Assembly (NCBI GenBank): GCA_963555705.1
Contig: OY743187.1
Span: 11,670,133-11,734,132 of the forward strand
Direction of reading: 5' to 3'
Length of the DNA: 64,000 nt
DNA from: Ligustrum vulgare
Taxonomy: Eukaryota; Streptophyta; Magnoliopsida; Lamiales; Oleaceae
Part shown: positions 11,440 to 22,699 of the stretch, piece by piece
Layout: each line of letters opens with the position of its first letter
How positions within the stretch are numbered: position 1 is the first letter of the stretch
The notes under the pieces: model-generated
The model's input: the letters and a program-made list of their open reading frames with translations, nothing else
What the model was told of the DNA's origin: nothing
The model's database searches: none
Translations under genes and position numbers: made by a program

Positions 11440-12633
11440 ATAATTGTAACACCGTTTTTCAATTTTACGTGTAATTTTAAATTTCGCTCAATATTTATGT
11501 TATCGTGATTATAAATTATAAAATTGTGATATTTAATGTCTATAATTCGAATTATTTTGCAGTGGAAGGACTTGGGCGTCGTCTCGATCGATGTGTCAAT
11601 TAAAAAGTTTATAAATTGTTTATTTTTAATAGTTTATGTGCAATTTTATGTGATAAATTTTTTTATTGCCTAAACATGCTATTTTCTATTTAATTGTGTT
11701 AAATGAAAAATTGGGAGAAAGTTTAGTCACAATTGGAGAGTAAATAAAACTTATGAACTTAATTAGATAGAGGAGGAGACTTGAGGGAGTAATTTGCAAA
11801 AATTTCAAAAGATTAAAATCTTAATCCTAAACCTAAACCTACCTCAGATTCGTCTATCTCTCTCTCGCCTCACGTCCCTCGCTGTCTCGCTCTTGCTCTG
11901 TCTCACCGTCTCTCGCCTCTCTCCTTGTTGATATCCTCTCGGCAACAACCTGTCTCCCTTATCTTCTCATCACGGGTTCTACCCAGTCGACCACTACCGC
12001 CGGCAATAGCACTGTAAGCCCCTCCTACTTTTCCCATCCATCCATCCATCACACACACATACCGCCCCACGCTGCATTTGACACGGTTTTACACGCACAC
12101 GAACATGATCAGGTTATTGATGTATGTGTATGTTTATATGGTGCGTGCGTGTGTGTGTAGCTATGAATTTCAGATTTCAAATTTTAGTTGGATTTCCAAT
12201 TTTAACTGATTATTTGAGATTTGAACCATTTGGGAAATATGTGCGTGTACATATTTGTATTTGAGCAAAATTAGTTTTTTGACCTTCGAGAATTGTAGCC
12301 TATTTTTGATTGACTCTTAAGTCTAAATTCGAACTTTAATTGAAATTCTCAAATTTCAAAAAAAAAATTTTTTTTATTATTTGGCAGTTTAATTGATTTT
12401 ATTAGATTAATTTGTTAGGTTAATTTCGGATTTGGGTTATAATTCAATTTCGAAATTTAAACAGTCAATTCCAGATTTTGGGCAATATGTATGTATGTAT
12501 GTATGTATGGATTGATGCATATATGTGTAATATATATTTGCATAATTTTCACAGTATTTTCAGATTTCGATAATGAAAGATTTACATATATAAATGTCAG
12601 ATTGTATATATATATATATATTACGATCCAAAG

Positions 12634-15268
12634 TGTAACACCCCAAGTTTACGAGTCTAAAACCTAGGCGTGTTAACATCCATTCACATTAAATGCGGAA
12701 TTAAATCGTTTACACAATTAAAATGTTCATTTATCTATTGTAAAATTTTACAGAAATTTCGGCAGAGTCTCCTCTATAATTGGACATAGCCAACCTGTAG
12801 AGGGACATCAAAACCATTTTAAAAATTTAAAACATCAATCACATCTCAATCACATTCATTATCGCCAAACCAATTCATTCATTCCCAAACTCCTCAAGCA
12901 TAAGATTTTCCAAAGCATCAACAGACATTGACAAATGAAATAAGAAGTAATTTAATCTCTAATACGTCATCGATACTTAATTAAAACCAACTTCAACCAA
13001 ACAATTATCAATAATAATGAATTAAGGAATAAATTTAAATAATAACTTGAATAATTTAACTTTATTAAATAATGGCGACAGCGGGTACTGTCTTAGTCAG
13101 TCGCCAAGTACTCCCCTCTGATCATCTAACTTTCATCACCTGAAATGTTGGGGAGGGATTGGGGTGAGCTAAAGCTCAGTAAGTAAACTGTATGCATGAA
13201 TGCATGCTTATGACATGAATGCTTTTTAACAATTCCATGTATGTATCCCATTTTTCTTTACTTTCCAGAACATACAACATTTCAAACTTTCACTTAACAT
13301 TTCAAAACTTTCACTTCATTTCCATCGTGAGCTCACTTGATGTAACTTCTAGTCAATCAGAATACAGTGGGCAATTACTTATTTGGAACCAGATTAAAAT
13401 TCACATTTCCACCGCAAAGCGGTTTAACATTCACTTTCCCACCGCAAAGCGGTTTAACAGTCCACCGTAAACGGTTGGACATTCCGTCGCAGAGCGACTT
13501 AATTCGGGTACGCCGGTCCCCCGCGCCCCATTTCCCACTCGCAACTTTCATGAACTAGAAGTACACCCATTCTTTCTTTAAAAAACTTGGGATACATAAC
13601 TTTTGAACAAACTTGCACCTTGACACATTTCTTTCATTTAAAAACATTTCACTTCCCAATTTCGATGTCAATGCATGCTTGATGATGCAATGACATGATA
13701 ATGTGCATGCTTGAACATTCTTCATAATAACATATACTTTCACAAAGTAAATGAAATTTATCAAAGCAAGTAAGTTGCAAGACAGTCATTTACACATAAC
13801 TTTCACATTTACATTCAACTTCGATGAAAATAGGGGGAAGTTTACTTACTTGACTTCCTTAGTAATTTACCGTTTCTGAATTTGCAAGTGGAAAAGTCTC
13901 GGATGCCCGTGACGTCAATGTACCAGATATCCTAATTGTTCACGTTCATTAATAAGTATAACTTTTAATTCACAATGTGACCTCACGTTTAGATTAAAGC
14001 ACATAAAATAAGAAATAGTTTCATGCTTCAACTCCCAAAACATTACATTCTAAATCCCTAACATGCATAAGAATGTAAGATTATAATCAAGGTCTCAATT
14101 TAACTAAAATTAATCAAAACAACCCATTTTAATAGTTTCCAAAATCTGAAATTTCCAACTTAAAGTTCCAAATGAATTCTTAAACCTACAAAATACCAAT
14201 TTCATAATCCTTTACCAAAAACAGTTAACTAAACTCCAGTTTCACAACTTTAACATTATACATTTACAATTAAAATTTAAATAATTCATCAAGGTTCCAA
14301 ACAAAATCATCAATTTGACAATCTATGATTTAAAATCTAAGCAGAAATCAAAAATCTGAATTTTAACTAAAATTTTGAATCGATATATCTATATATATAC
14401 AAATCTGAAATTTACCTATATAAATCTTTCATTACCAAATCTGAAAGGTGCATACACAGATACATATACATACACACATATATACATATATGCCCCAAAT
14501 CTGAAGTTAACAATTAAAAATTCGAAATTTGACTACAACTCAAACTGAGAAATCTGAAATGTTCATATAAATATATACATACAACATATATACATCAATA
14601 CATATAAGCCCGTGTGTGTGCGTGTTAAAAACCGTGCAGCGGTTCGTGTGTGTGGGTGTGTGTGCGTCGACTGTGAGTGCGGGTGTGTGTTTGGGAGGAG
14701 TTTACCGTGAGGATGGTGGCCGGTGGTGGGCGTCGAAGTCGCCGGGAGAGGAGCGGCGAGAGGGCGAGACAGAGACGGAGAGGCCGAGAGAAGGAGAGAG
14801 CCGAGGGTGAGAGATCGGGTTCGAAAGAGAGAGAGAGAGAGAGACGGAGTGAGAGAGAGGCGTGAGTGAGAGAGTGATTAGGTTAGGTTAAGGTTTTTTT
14901 TAATCTTTTGGAATTTGAAAATCAGTCCCTCAACTCTTCTCTTTTGTTTAAGTAAGTTTATAAGTTCTATTTACCCTCGATTGACACTATACTTTTCCCC
15001 CAAATTTCAAATTGGTATAATAAAATAGAAAATAACATGCTGAGGCAATAAAACAATTATTTACATAGAATTGCATGTAACTAATTTAAATAACCAATTT
15101 ATAATCTTTCAAATTGGTACATTGATCGAGCCGACGTCCAAGTTCTTCCACTGCAAAATAATTTCAATTATAGACATTAAAGATCAAAAAATCATAATTT
15201 ATAATAACATTCATCACAGTATTACGTGAAATTTTAAAATTGCACGAGAAATGAAAAGTGGTCTTACA
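12634..15268 (-). mobile_element. Inner solo LTR, reverse orientation
   Basis: On the plus strand the insert starts TGTAACACCCC at 12634 and ends GGTCTTACA at 15268. It is flanked by a perfect duplication CAAAG (12629-12633 and 15269-15273). Reverse-complemented it aligns end to end with the outer LTR, including CAGTGGAAG-ACTTGG and ACTGAGCTTTAGCTCACCCC. It therefore belongs to the same family and entered the outer LTR in opposite orientation. The length of 2,635 bp is shorter than the outer copy. The GC-rich part at 14590-14870 gives spurious reading frames and is the LTR's CT-rich leader read on the other strand. Confidence 0.88.
13412..13498. repeat. Array of short hairpins in the inner LTR
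   Basis: Four palindromic units follow each other: CCGCAAAGCGG (13412-13422 and 13442-13452), CCGTAAACGG (13464-13473) and GTCGCAGAGCGAC (13486-13498). The spacing is 22 to 30 bases, with TTTAACATTC-like linkers. Each unit can form a four- or five-base-pair stem with a three-base loop. The array is conserved in inverted form in the outer LTR. Confidence 0.85.
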
Positions 15269-16354
15269 CAAAGTTTTAGTTAAAGTTTCAGATTTTGATT
15301 TTTGTTTAGATTTTTAAATCATAGATTGTCAAATTGAGAATTTGGTTTGGAACCTTGATGAGTTATTGAAATTTTAATTGTGATTGTATAACGTTAAAGC
15401 TGTGAAAATTTGAAGTTTAATTAATGACCTTGTGGTAAAGTTTGTAATAATTAGTTATTTTTAGAAGTGTGAACTTGTTAGGATCATGTTTAAGTAATTT
15501 TGTAAAGTTATGGAATTTTGAGTTTGAGTTTGAATTTAAAAGATGGGAAGACCTTCTAATGTGCATTGAGATTCATTTCTTGTCTCGAATATGGTTTTAT
15601 GTGTTTTGGTTATTATATAAAGTCACGCTTGGGTTAAATTGAAGTTTTAATCTCGGTTAATGTTTGATTAGTATTAAAATGAATAATGAATGTGTTTGTG
15701 AAATGAAAGTTATACGTTTTGTCGAATTGTTTAAATCTTTTGATTTCGAGTATTGTATGGAAGTATTTAATATATCTTAATACCTTGTTTGGAATAAATG
15801 ATCACAAGAACGAAAAGGGAAAGAAGATTTATTGTTTTAACTTGTTTAATGTAATGTTAAAAGAATGATGAATATATCAATTTGAACTGAAAGTATATTT
15901 TACTAAATGAATGGATATAATTAGGACTTTTGGTACATTGACGATACGGGCAGTCGAGGCTACTCCACTTGCAAATTCAGATAACGGTAAATATTAAGGA
16001 CGTCAAGTAAGTAAACTTCCCCCTATTTTTATAGAAGTTGAATGTAAATGTGAAATTTATGTGTAAACGACTGTCTTGCAACTTACTTGCTTTGATGAAT
16101 TTCGTTTACCTTTATGAAAGTATATGTTATTAAGAAAAATGTTCAAGCATGTACGTTACATGTCATTGCATCATCAAGCGTGCATTGACATCGAAATGGG
16201 AAAATCAAATGTTTTAATGAAAGGAATGTGTCAAAGTGCAATTTTTGTCAAAAGTTATGTATTCCAAGTTTTTCAAGAAAGAATGGGTGTACTTTTAGTT
16301 CATGAAAGATGCGAGTGGGAAATGGGACGCGGGGGACCGGCGTACCCGAATTAA

Positions 16355-16473
16355 GTCGCTTTGCGACGGAATGTTCAACCGTTTTACGGTGGACTGTTAA
16401 ACCGCTTTGCGGTGGAATGAAGTGAATGAGCCGCTTTGCGGTGGAATGAATTGAATGAGCTGCTTTTTGGTGG
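16355..16473. repeat. Array of short hairpins in the outer LTR
   Basis: The units GTCGCTTTGCGAC, CCGTTTTACGG and CCGCTTTGCGG (twice: 16402 and 16431) plus a decayed GCTGCTTTTTGG unit at about 16459 repeat the inner-LTR array. There is one extra unit relative to the inner LTR. Linkers read GGTGGAATGAA-TGAATGAG. Confidence 0.85.
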
Positions 16474-17198
16474 AAATATGAAAGTTAATCTGGTTCCAAA
16501 TAAGAATTGCCCATTGTTATCTGATTGACTAGAAGATACACCAAGTGAGCTCACGATGGAAATGAAGTAAAAGTTTTGAGATGTTAAGTGAAAGTTTGGA
16601 AAGTTTGAATGTTCTGGAAAGTAAAGTAAATGGGGATACATATATGGAATTTTTAAAGCATTCATGTCATAAGCATGCATTTCATGCATAAAGTTTACTT
16701 ACTGAGCTTTAGCTCACCCCAATCCCTCCCCAACATTTCAGGTGATGAAAGTTAGGTGATCCGAGGAGAGCACTCGACAGCTGACTCAGGCTATACCCGT
16801 TTCAACCCTTTTAAAATAAAGTTAAAGTAGAATTTATTTCAATTTCTCATTATTTATTCTTTAATTCAAGTATTATTGAGGTTAAATTACCTCTTATTTA
16901 ATTTGCTAAAGTTTATTTATTTGAAATTATATTGTTGAGGAGTTTGGGACTTAGTGTAATGGTTTGGATGATGTTTGAGATTGAATGAGTTGCGATGTGT
17001 ATTTTAAAAATGGTTTTGATGTCCCTCTACAGGTTGGCTATGTCCAATTTACAGAGGAGACTCTGTCGAAATTTTTGTAAAATTTCATAATAGAAAATGA
17101 AAATGTTGAGGTTTTAAATGATTTCTTTTTCCGCATTTAAGTAAAGAAAAGTTAACACGCCTAGGTTTAAGATTTTGAACTTGGGGTGTTACAATAAT

Positions 17199-18500
17199 AA
17201 TAATAATAGTCAATTTTTTATTTTTATTTTTAATATGTGACAAGGGTAGTTTGATTCTTTTTCATTAAAAGGACCATAGGTGGCCTTGAGGCAGTGCGAG
17301 AGGTGCGACGAACAGGTCACCATAATTTTTGGGAACACCAAAAATGAAAAATATATTAGGACATATTATTTTTACAATTAAAAAAACTATTTTTATTTTA
17401 TATAGTTGGACGGATTTCAGGGGCAGAGAGACAAAGTCTAATTTTGCCCAAAATTACATTTTTTTTAATAAAAAAAATTGATTTTTCTTTCTTCTCTTAC
17501 TCAAAATCGTTCCAACTTCAAACAATCCAACAACCCTTTTGTAAATCGAACTCCCAGACTCCCTATCTTCCAAAACCTTCTTTGTCTTTGTAAATCAAAA
17601 CTCACAATCGAGAACAGAGAAGCCAGATTTCAGAAACAAGGAAAGTGAAAAACGAAAAACCCCCATCAATTCTTAGTCGTAGGCCCCACAGTCGCAGCCG
17701 CTCAATGTTCGCGAGTCTGTCTCACTATCTTCATTAGTCATCACTCCATCTCACTATCTTCCAAAACCCTACATTGCTTGATCGCAGCTCCTTTGTTCGA
17801 TTCACTATGCAAGTAAAATTTTAGATTTCTTTCAACTTTGGTGAAGTTTTTACTTTCTTGTTTCCCATTTCATGATTTATGAAGGGTGAATCTTGAACTG
17901 GTGATTTATGAAGGCTAAATATTGACATACTGGCTTATTTGAAAATGTTGGACCACTTTCCAAATATATTTATTGCCTATAGAATTTTATTGACAGTACA
18001 TGTTACAGTTGCATTTGTTGAAAAAAAATGCAAGAAGAACTAATTTTAAATGATTTGTTGCATTTCAAGGGTTACATATGATATTGTTTGTGTTGTTTTC
18101 TGCCCTTTTCAATTTCAGGCCAACTTATATTGATTGTAAAAAATATTAGTGATTTGGATGATACTTTCTTAAGAAAATACAAATTTTTGGCTGTTTTGAA
18201 GGATCTACAAGGCATAAATTTAATTTTTTAGTTGTAAATTTTCTTAATGATGTGAAAACCATATGAGAAAAATATTGAAAATGATATTTTTGTTATGTGG
18301 CAATTTTATGTACAATGAAATTATGTGAATAGTTTTTTTTTTTTTTTTAATATGCATATTTTATAATTAAAGAATTGGGGACACTCTTTTAATATTCGAA
18401 GGGGACACTCTTTTAATATTCGAATAGAACACCCAAAAACACGGTCGTCACCGAAAAGGACATGAGACTAATTTTAGACAGACAGTGAAGAAGACCAGCT
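17199..18500. other. Unassigned interval with leader-like CT-rich stretch
   Basis: 17500-17830 is GC-richer, with repeated TCTCACTATCTTC and an apparent CAAG|TAAAAT end. It looks like the non-coding leader of a decayed gene or element. 18373-18421 holds a 24-bp tandem repeat (GGGGACACTCTTTTAATATTCGA twice). No coding frame or element termini could be established. Confidence 0.4.
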
Positions 18501-18517
18501 AATGATAAACAATACAG

Positions 18518-18519
<2 letters not shown>

Positions 18520-18545
<26 letters not shown>
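18520..18545. repeat. (TA)n microsatellite
   Basis: About 13 uninterrupted TA units. A second tract (AT)n lies at 19228-19259. Confidence 0.95.
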
Positions 18546-18548
<3 letters not shown>

Positions 18549-18559
18549 TAGGTTTATTA

Positions 18560-19225
18560 TTTTTAGCGCTTGTTTGAGAGATAAAATATCTTATTTTAAA
18601 GAAATGCTTAATGTTGCTTGGCGTGACATATATTTGACGAGAATAATAATTATTAATTAATTTTTTTAACTGCAGAGGGCGACAGAATAAAATCCTCACG
18701 TCAACAGCAAATGCTCTCTACAACATTCAAATTTTAATATTAATTAAATATATATTTAATTTTAATAAAAAAAATGGAATCACTACAAGAGTCAAATAAG
18801 TGCTGCCAGCTTTGCTGATTGTACTTTTTGTCTTTTTCTTATTGACATTACTCTATAACGTGCCACTTATACAAATTATTATAATTACCCTATCGTGAAG
18901 TGCAAATCTCAAGACGCGTGTCCACATAGTTCACGTCCACCGTCAAACTTTCCTATCAGTTTAGATCAGATGGTCATCGCCTAATGTTGACTATTGATTC
19001 CAGGTAATGATATATCCCGTGTGTCGAGCCGCACGGTTGACTTCCATGCCAGCAAATATCAATGCAAGCCTCGTGGGCACAAGGTATATAAAGCAAGCGC
19101 CCTTTTGACAATTTAAGGATGTCCGGATGCTTTTTCTTTGGGTTTTCATTTTCAAAAATATTTTTTATTTTTTTTAAATTGTTAAAAACGCGTTTAATTT
19201 ATTATTTTTGAAAATTCTCTTCGAA

Positions 19226-19260
<35 letters not shown>
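18560..19260. other. Non-coding interval
   Basis: Nothing definite. 18900-19100 is relatively GC-rich and includes a TATA-like GGTATATAAAG at about 19082, but no credible reading frame follows. The downstream (AT)n tract marks the end. Confidence 0.4.
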
Positions 19261-19261
<1 letters not shown>

Positions 19262-19289
19262 CATTCACACATATATGATATATACAATA

Positions 19290-19700
19290 TAAATGAAATA
19301 GAAATGTCATATTTGGTTATGTCAAAAAAGTTCAATAATCCATACATTAATCAATGATGCTCTAACTTTCTACAATACAAAAATAAAAAAGAAATGTTTA
19401 ATAATTGAGCACATGATATATAATATGAAATATTGTTGTATTTGGAGTTTGACATGAAAAAAGGAGTGTAATTCGGAATTGTAGATCAAAAGTTATATAT
19501 TTTTGAAGACAATGACCTATAAAGCAATTAAGGGAATGACTAAATTGAAATAAAATTAAAATTTGCAGACTAATGTGCAAGAAAAGTTAAAGTTGAAGGA
19601 CCTAAGTTGAAAATAAATGAGGGTATTTTCGAAAGAATTTTCAAAATTTAAGGATTAAAATGACAAATTTTGAAAATTGGGGACCAATAATGTAATTAAA
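19290..19700. mobile_element. Diverged relic of the fold-back element found at 46441-48063
   Basis: ATCAATGATGCTCTAAC, GAAATGTTTAATAA-TGAGCACATGATA, GGAGT-TAATTCGGA-TTGTAGATCAAAAGTTATA and GACTAAATTGAAA-AAA occur in the same order as in the right arm of the palindromic element (about 47478-47690). The match is clearly older and only one arm is recognisable. Confidence 0.7.
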
Positions 19701-19973
19701 ATGACAAATTTCAAAATTTTGAGGATTTAAATTTTTTTTTTTAAAAAAAGGGAAAACTCGAAAAACGCCATGTTTTCCTTTTTAGTTGAAATGAATGGAA
19801 AACGTGAATTTCTCGTTTTCCACTTCCTTCACTAAATTTGGAAAATGTTTTCAAGATTTTTTCCAGAAAATGAAGCAAGGGATCGAGTTTTCGGAAACTA
19901 AAAACGAAAAATGATTGGAAAACGACAAAGAGAACGCTGCCAGTTATCACTTCCTCGTTTTAAAAACTATGTA

Positions 19974-20238
19974 CTCCCTCTATTCCATTTAAATAGGCTT
20001 ATTTGATTTTTCACACAAATTAAGAAAACATGTTTAATGTTATTGAAAAAATAATTTTTATAAAGAAAATTCTCAACTTACCCTTATTTAAATATTAAAA
20101 CTATTATTATTGAAAGTTATAAATAAGAGTACATTAGTAAACAAAAAAAAAAAAAAATAAATACAATAAAGAAACATGTCTATATAATTGGGATAAGAGA
20201 AAAAGGAAAGATAGCCTATATAAATGGGACGGAGGGAG
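19974..20238. mobile_element. Stowaway-type MITE (Tc1/mariner)
   Basis: The left end CTCCCTCTATTCCATTTAAA and the right end AATGGGACGGAGGGAG are the classic Stowaway terminal inverted repeat. TA dinucleotides flank both sides (19972-19973 and 20239-20240). The length is 265 bp and there is no coding sequence. Confidence 0.9.
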
Positions 20239-20446
20239 TATAATGTATAATTCGTCTAATTATTTTCGTGGTCGTACCCTTTTTCACAGGGCCTGAGACG
20301 AACTTCAGAATTTGGGCTCCGAGTGCATATTTAGGATTTATTGTATCAAGCTCAATAGCAAATAAAAAATGAAATGTGGGGTGATCTAGAGCCCAAATAC
20401 AAGTCTTCAAGCAATAATGGATGAAAACACATTCTTGAAAACTAAA

Positions 20447-21136
20447 AAAGCAAGTCTCATATTGGAGTCGAACCGAGAAACCAAGTGGATCAATGTCATT
20501 CAATTCGAGGAGCCGAAACCAATACTCGGTTATAACTGTAACCGTGTCTCTTACGACCATAACTAATTCCCTGCGTAAAAAGGGCAACAGATGTAACAAG
20601 GGTACCACAGTCGTAGCTGTAGTTCTGCAACTACCTAGGTAGAAATATTGCGAATTTTAAATTGGTTCCAATTTTAGTTCAATTGGAAGTCTAGTTTTTG
20701 GTAACTTTTAAATTTTCATCCTTATTAGGGTTTTATTTTGTTATATTCATAATGAGATTAGGAAATAATTTTATTGTTCCTTCAATTTGATTAGGTTATT
20801 TATTTAGTTTCCTAATTAGAATAAGATTTTATTTTTTGCCTATATATAAGCTTGTTCTTTGTATTATTTAAAACAACTTTGAGAGATTATTGTGAGACTA
20901 TTTTGCTTTCAAAACTATTCTTCATTGAATAAAATCTGAACTTGTTAGATTAATTCTTGTGGTGTTCAACTTGGGTGAGATTGTGATAGTTGTAATTAAG
21001 AGGTCAACCTATCAATTGATTGTATTGGTTGCTTGATTCAATGAATTATTAATTCAATCCCTAAATCGTAATTGTTTTGGTGTTCATGGGTTTGTTTCAA
21101 TCTTTTGTGGGTTGCGTAACTAATTGGTTTTGACTC
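20447..21136. other. LTR-like sequence with inverted flank
   Basis: 20447-20505 is an inverted copy, about 90 percent identical by eye, of 22168-22222 (shared core CCACTTGGTTTCTCGG). Between them lies an AT-rich block with a TATATATAAG box at about 20841 and U5-like text up to the hAT insertion at 21145. It resembles part of a retrotransposon LTR, but I found no matching second LTR, primer-binding site or frame. The long minus-strand frame at 20216-20608 in this stretch has no recognisable domain and is probably chance. Confidence 0.35.
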
Positions 21137-21144
21137 CTTGATTG

Positions 21145-22167
21145 TAGGGGTGGACAAAAAAAGGGGAACCAAAAGAACCGAACCGGAACAGAACAAAAAA
21201 ATCGAAATCGGCCGATTCTTTAGGAGAAAAATGAGAACCGAAATCGAAAAATGAAAAATCGAAAATCGATCGGTTCCTATTTGAAAATCGAGAATCGAAC
21301 CGAGAATCAAATAATCTCTATTTAAAAATTAAATCCACGTGACACTTTTGACATTTTCTGTGTTGGTTTACATAATAGAGTGTACAAATCCAGCATACTT
21401 AGATGTATTATGATAATTGTTGAATTGTTCATATCATGTTGCATCTTAATTGAAATTATTTGCACCAATTTTAGAAGATTGAATATCTGGTCTCTCACTC
21501 ACACTGGTTCGGTGCATTTATTTGGTGCAGTATTTACAAATTAAGGCAATGACTATTGTTTTGATATGTACTGAACTAATTTTAGGAATGATGTGTGGTT
21601 TGACATGTATGTGACTTTTGTGGAGGTGCATTAGTGAATTGTGGTTTGACATTGAAGTTTGAGATAAGAGTTCATTAGAAATTGTTTGTTATCTTCAAAG
21701 AATACCTAGATTCAAATGATCTAAATGATTTTATGTTATGATAAAGGTGTCTATATGCCATCATTATCATTTTTTTAGTTCGGATGATCCAGACATTCCT
21801 GCATAAGCAGTAGATAGAACAACAGAAGATAAAGATTCTACATTTCTAGTTGCTACTGAGAATATACAAAATATTATAATTGTATTTAGTGTCTTAGAAC
21901 CTGAATATATTTAATTTGAATATGTTACCACCCAGATGGATTTGTTTGGGAAATTTTGACTCAACACTTTTTTTTTTTGCACATATTTTCACGTCTACTT
22001 AAAGTTGAGTTTTTTAATAGAAGAACCGAACAAAGAACTAAAAAGTAATCGGAACCGGAATCGTTCAATTCTTGAGTTTTGAGAATCGGAACCAAAATCG
22101 AACCGAAATTTTCGGTTTGGTTATGGTTCCTTCAATAACCGAACCGAAAATAAAACGCCCACCCCTA
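21145..22167. mobile_element. Non-autonomous hAT element
   Basis: The ends are TAGGGGTGG (21145) and CCACCCCTA (22167). The flanking octamers CTTGATTG (21137-21144) and CTTGAATG (22168-22175) match at seven of eight positions, the hAT signature. Subterminal regions are packed with GAACCG/CGGTTC-type repeats, the usual place for transposase binding in this superfamily. The 1,023 bp contain no transposase. Confidence 0.85.
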
Positions 22168-22249
22168 CTTGAATGACATCGATCCACTTGGTTTCTCGGC
22201 TCGACTTCAACATAAGACTTGATTTTTTATAGATAAACATTATTTTTAA

Positions 22250-22486
22250 GACCCTATTTGATAGAGATTCAAATCAGATATTTAGAAAATTTTGATAAAA
22301 GTTGATGAGATGTATGTTTAAAATATTGTGGGGCTCGTGAAATACGTGGTTGTGATTAATTGTTGACTTTGACTTTAATAAAAATCTAATTTTGATAAAA
22401 AAAGAAAAAAAAATTGGCTCTAAGAAAGAAAGATAAAAAGATTTAATTTTTTTGTCAAAACAACTATGCAAGGATCAAACGTATAC
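22250..22486. mobile_element. Tourist-like MITE
   Basis: The ends GACCCTATTTGATAG and GGATCAAACGTATAC are imperfect inverted relatives. TAA is repeated at 22247-22249 and 22487-22489. The terminus is more diverged than in the neighbouring MITE at 22511. Confidence 0.5.
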
Positions 22487-22510
22487 TAAAAATCTAAAAT
22501 ACACAACTTA

Positions 22511-22665
22511 GGACATGTTTGGTGTAGGAGAAATTGGAGAATTTTTTAAATGTGCGGTTGAAAATTTGTTGAAATTGGTGTAAAGTAGTGAATCTCATAG
22601 AAATGTATAGTTGAAAATGAACTTGGGAAAAAAATTGTTGAAAAACACTTGGACCAAATAGGGCC
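22511..22665. mobile_element. Tourist-like MITE
   Basis: GGACATGTTTGGTGTAGG at the left is mirrored by CTTGGACCAAATAGGGCC at the right. TTA flanks both ends (22508-22510 and 22666-22668). It is 155 bp long and non-coding. Only 21 bases separate it from the previous MITE. Confidence 0.7.
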
Positions 22666-22699
22666 TTAATAAATGACATATATTAGTAATCAAACCAAC

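Larger units (their letters stand above)
11445..17193 (+). mobile_element. Outer solo LTR, interrupted by an inverted copy of itself
   Basis: The LTR begins TGTAACACC at 11445 and ends GGGGTGTTACA at 17193. A perfect 5-bp target duplication ATAAT lies at 11440-11444 and 17194-17198. It is split at 12633/15274 by the inner LTR; without the insert its length is about 3.1 kb. A CT-rich tract lies at 11850-11950. Near the 3' end it has the run TTTAGCTCACCCCAATCC followed by CCTCCCC. No internal coding region, primer-binding site or second LTR is present, so it is a solo LTR left by LTR-LTR recombination. LTRs of this length with TG..CA ends suggest a Ty3/gypsy family, possibly the Del/Tekay type, but that is inference. 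Confidence 0.85.

Noticed and set aside
14616..14865. Two overlapping plus-strand reading frames rich in Arg, Gly and Glu
   Set aside because: They are low-complexity GAGA/GTGT text and lie inside the inner solo LTR, where the other strand is its CT-rich leader.
20216..20608. 130-codon minus-strand open frame
   Set aside because: It has no recognisable domain and overlaps the Stowaway MITE edge and an inverted repeat; chance frame.
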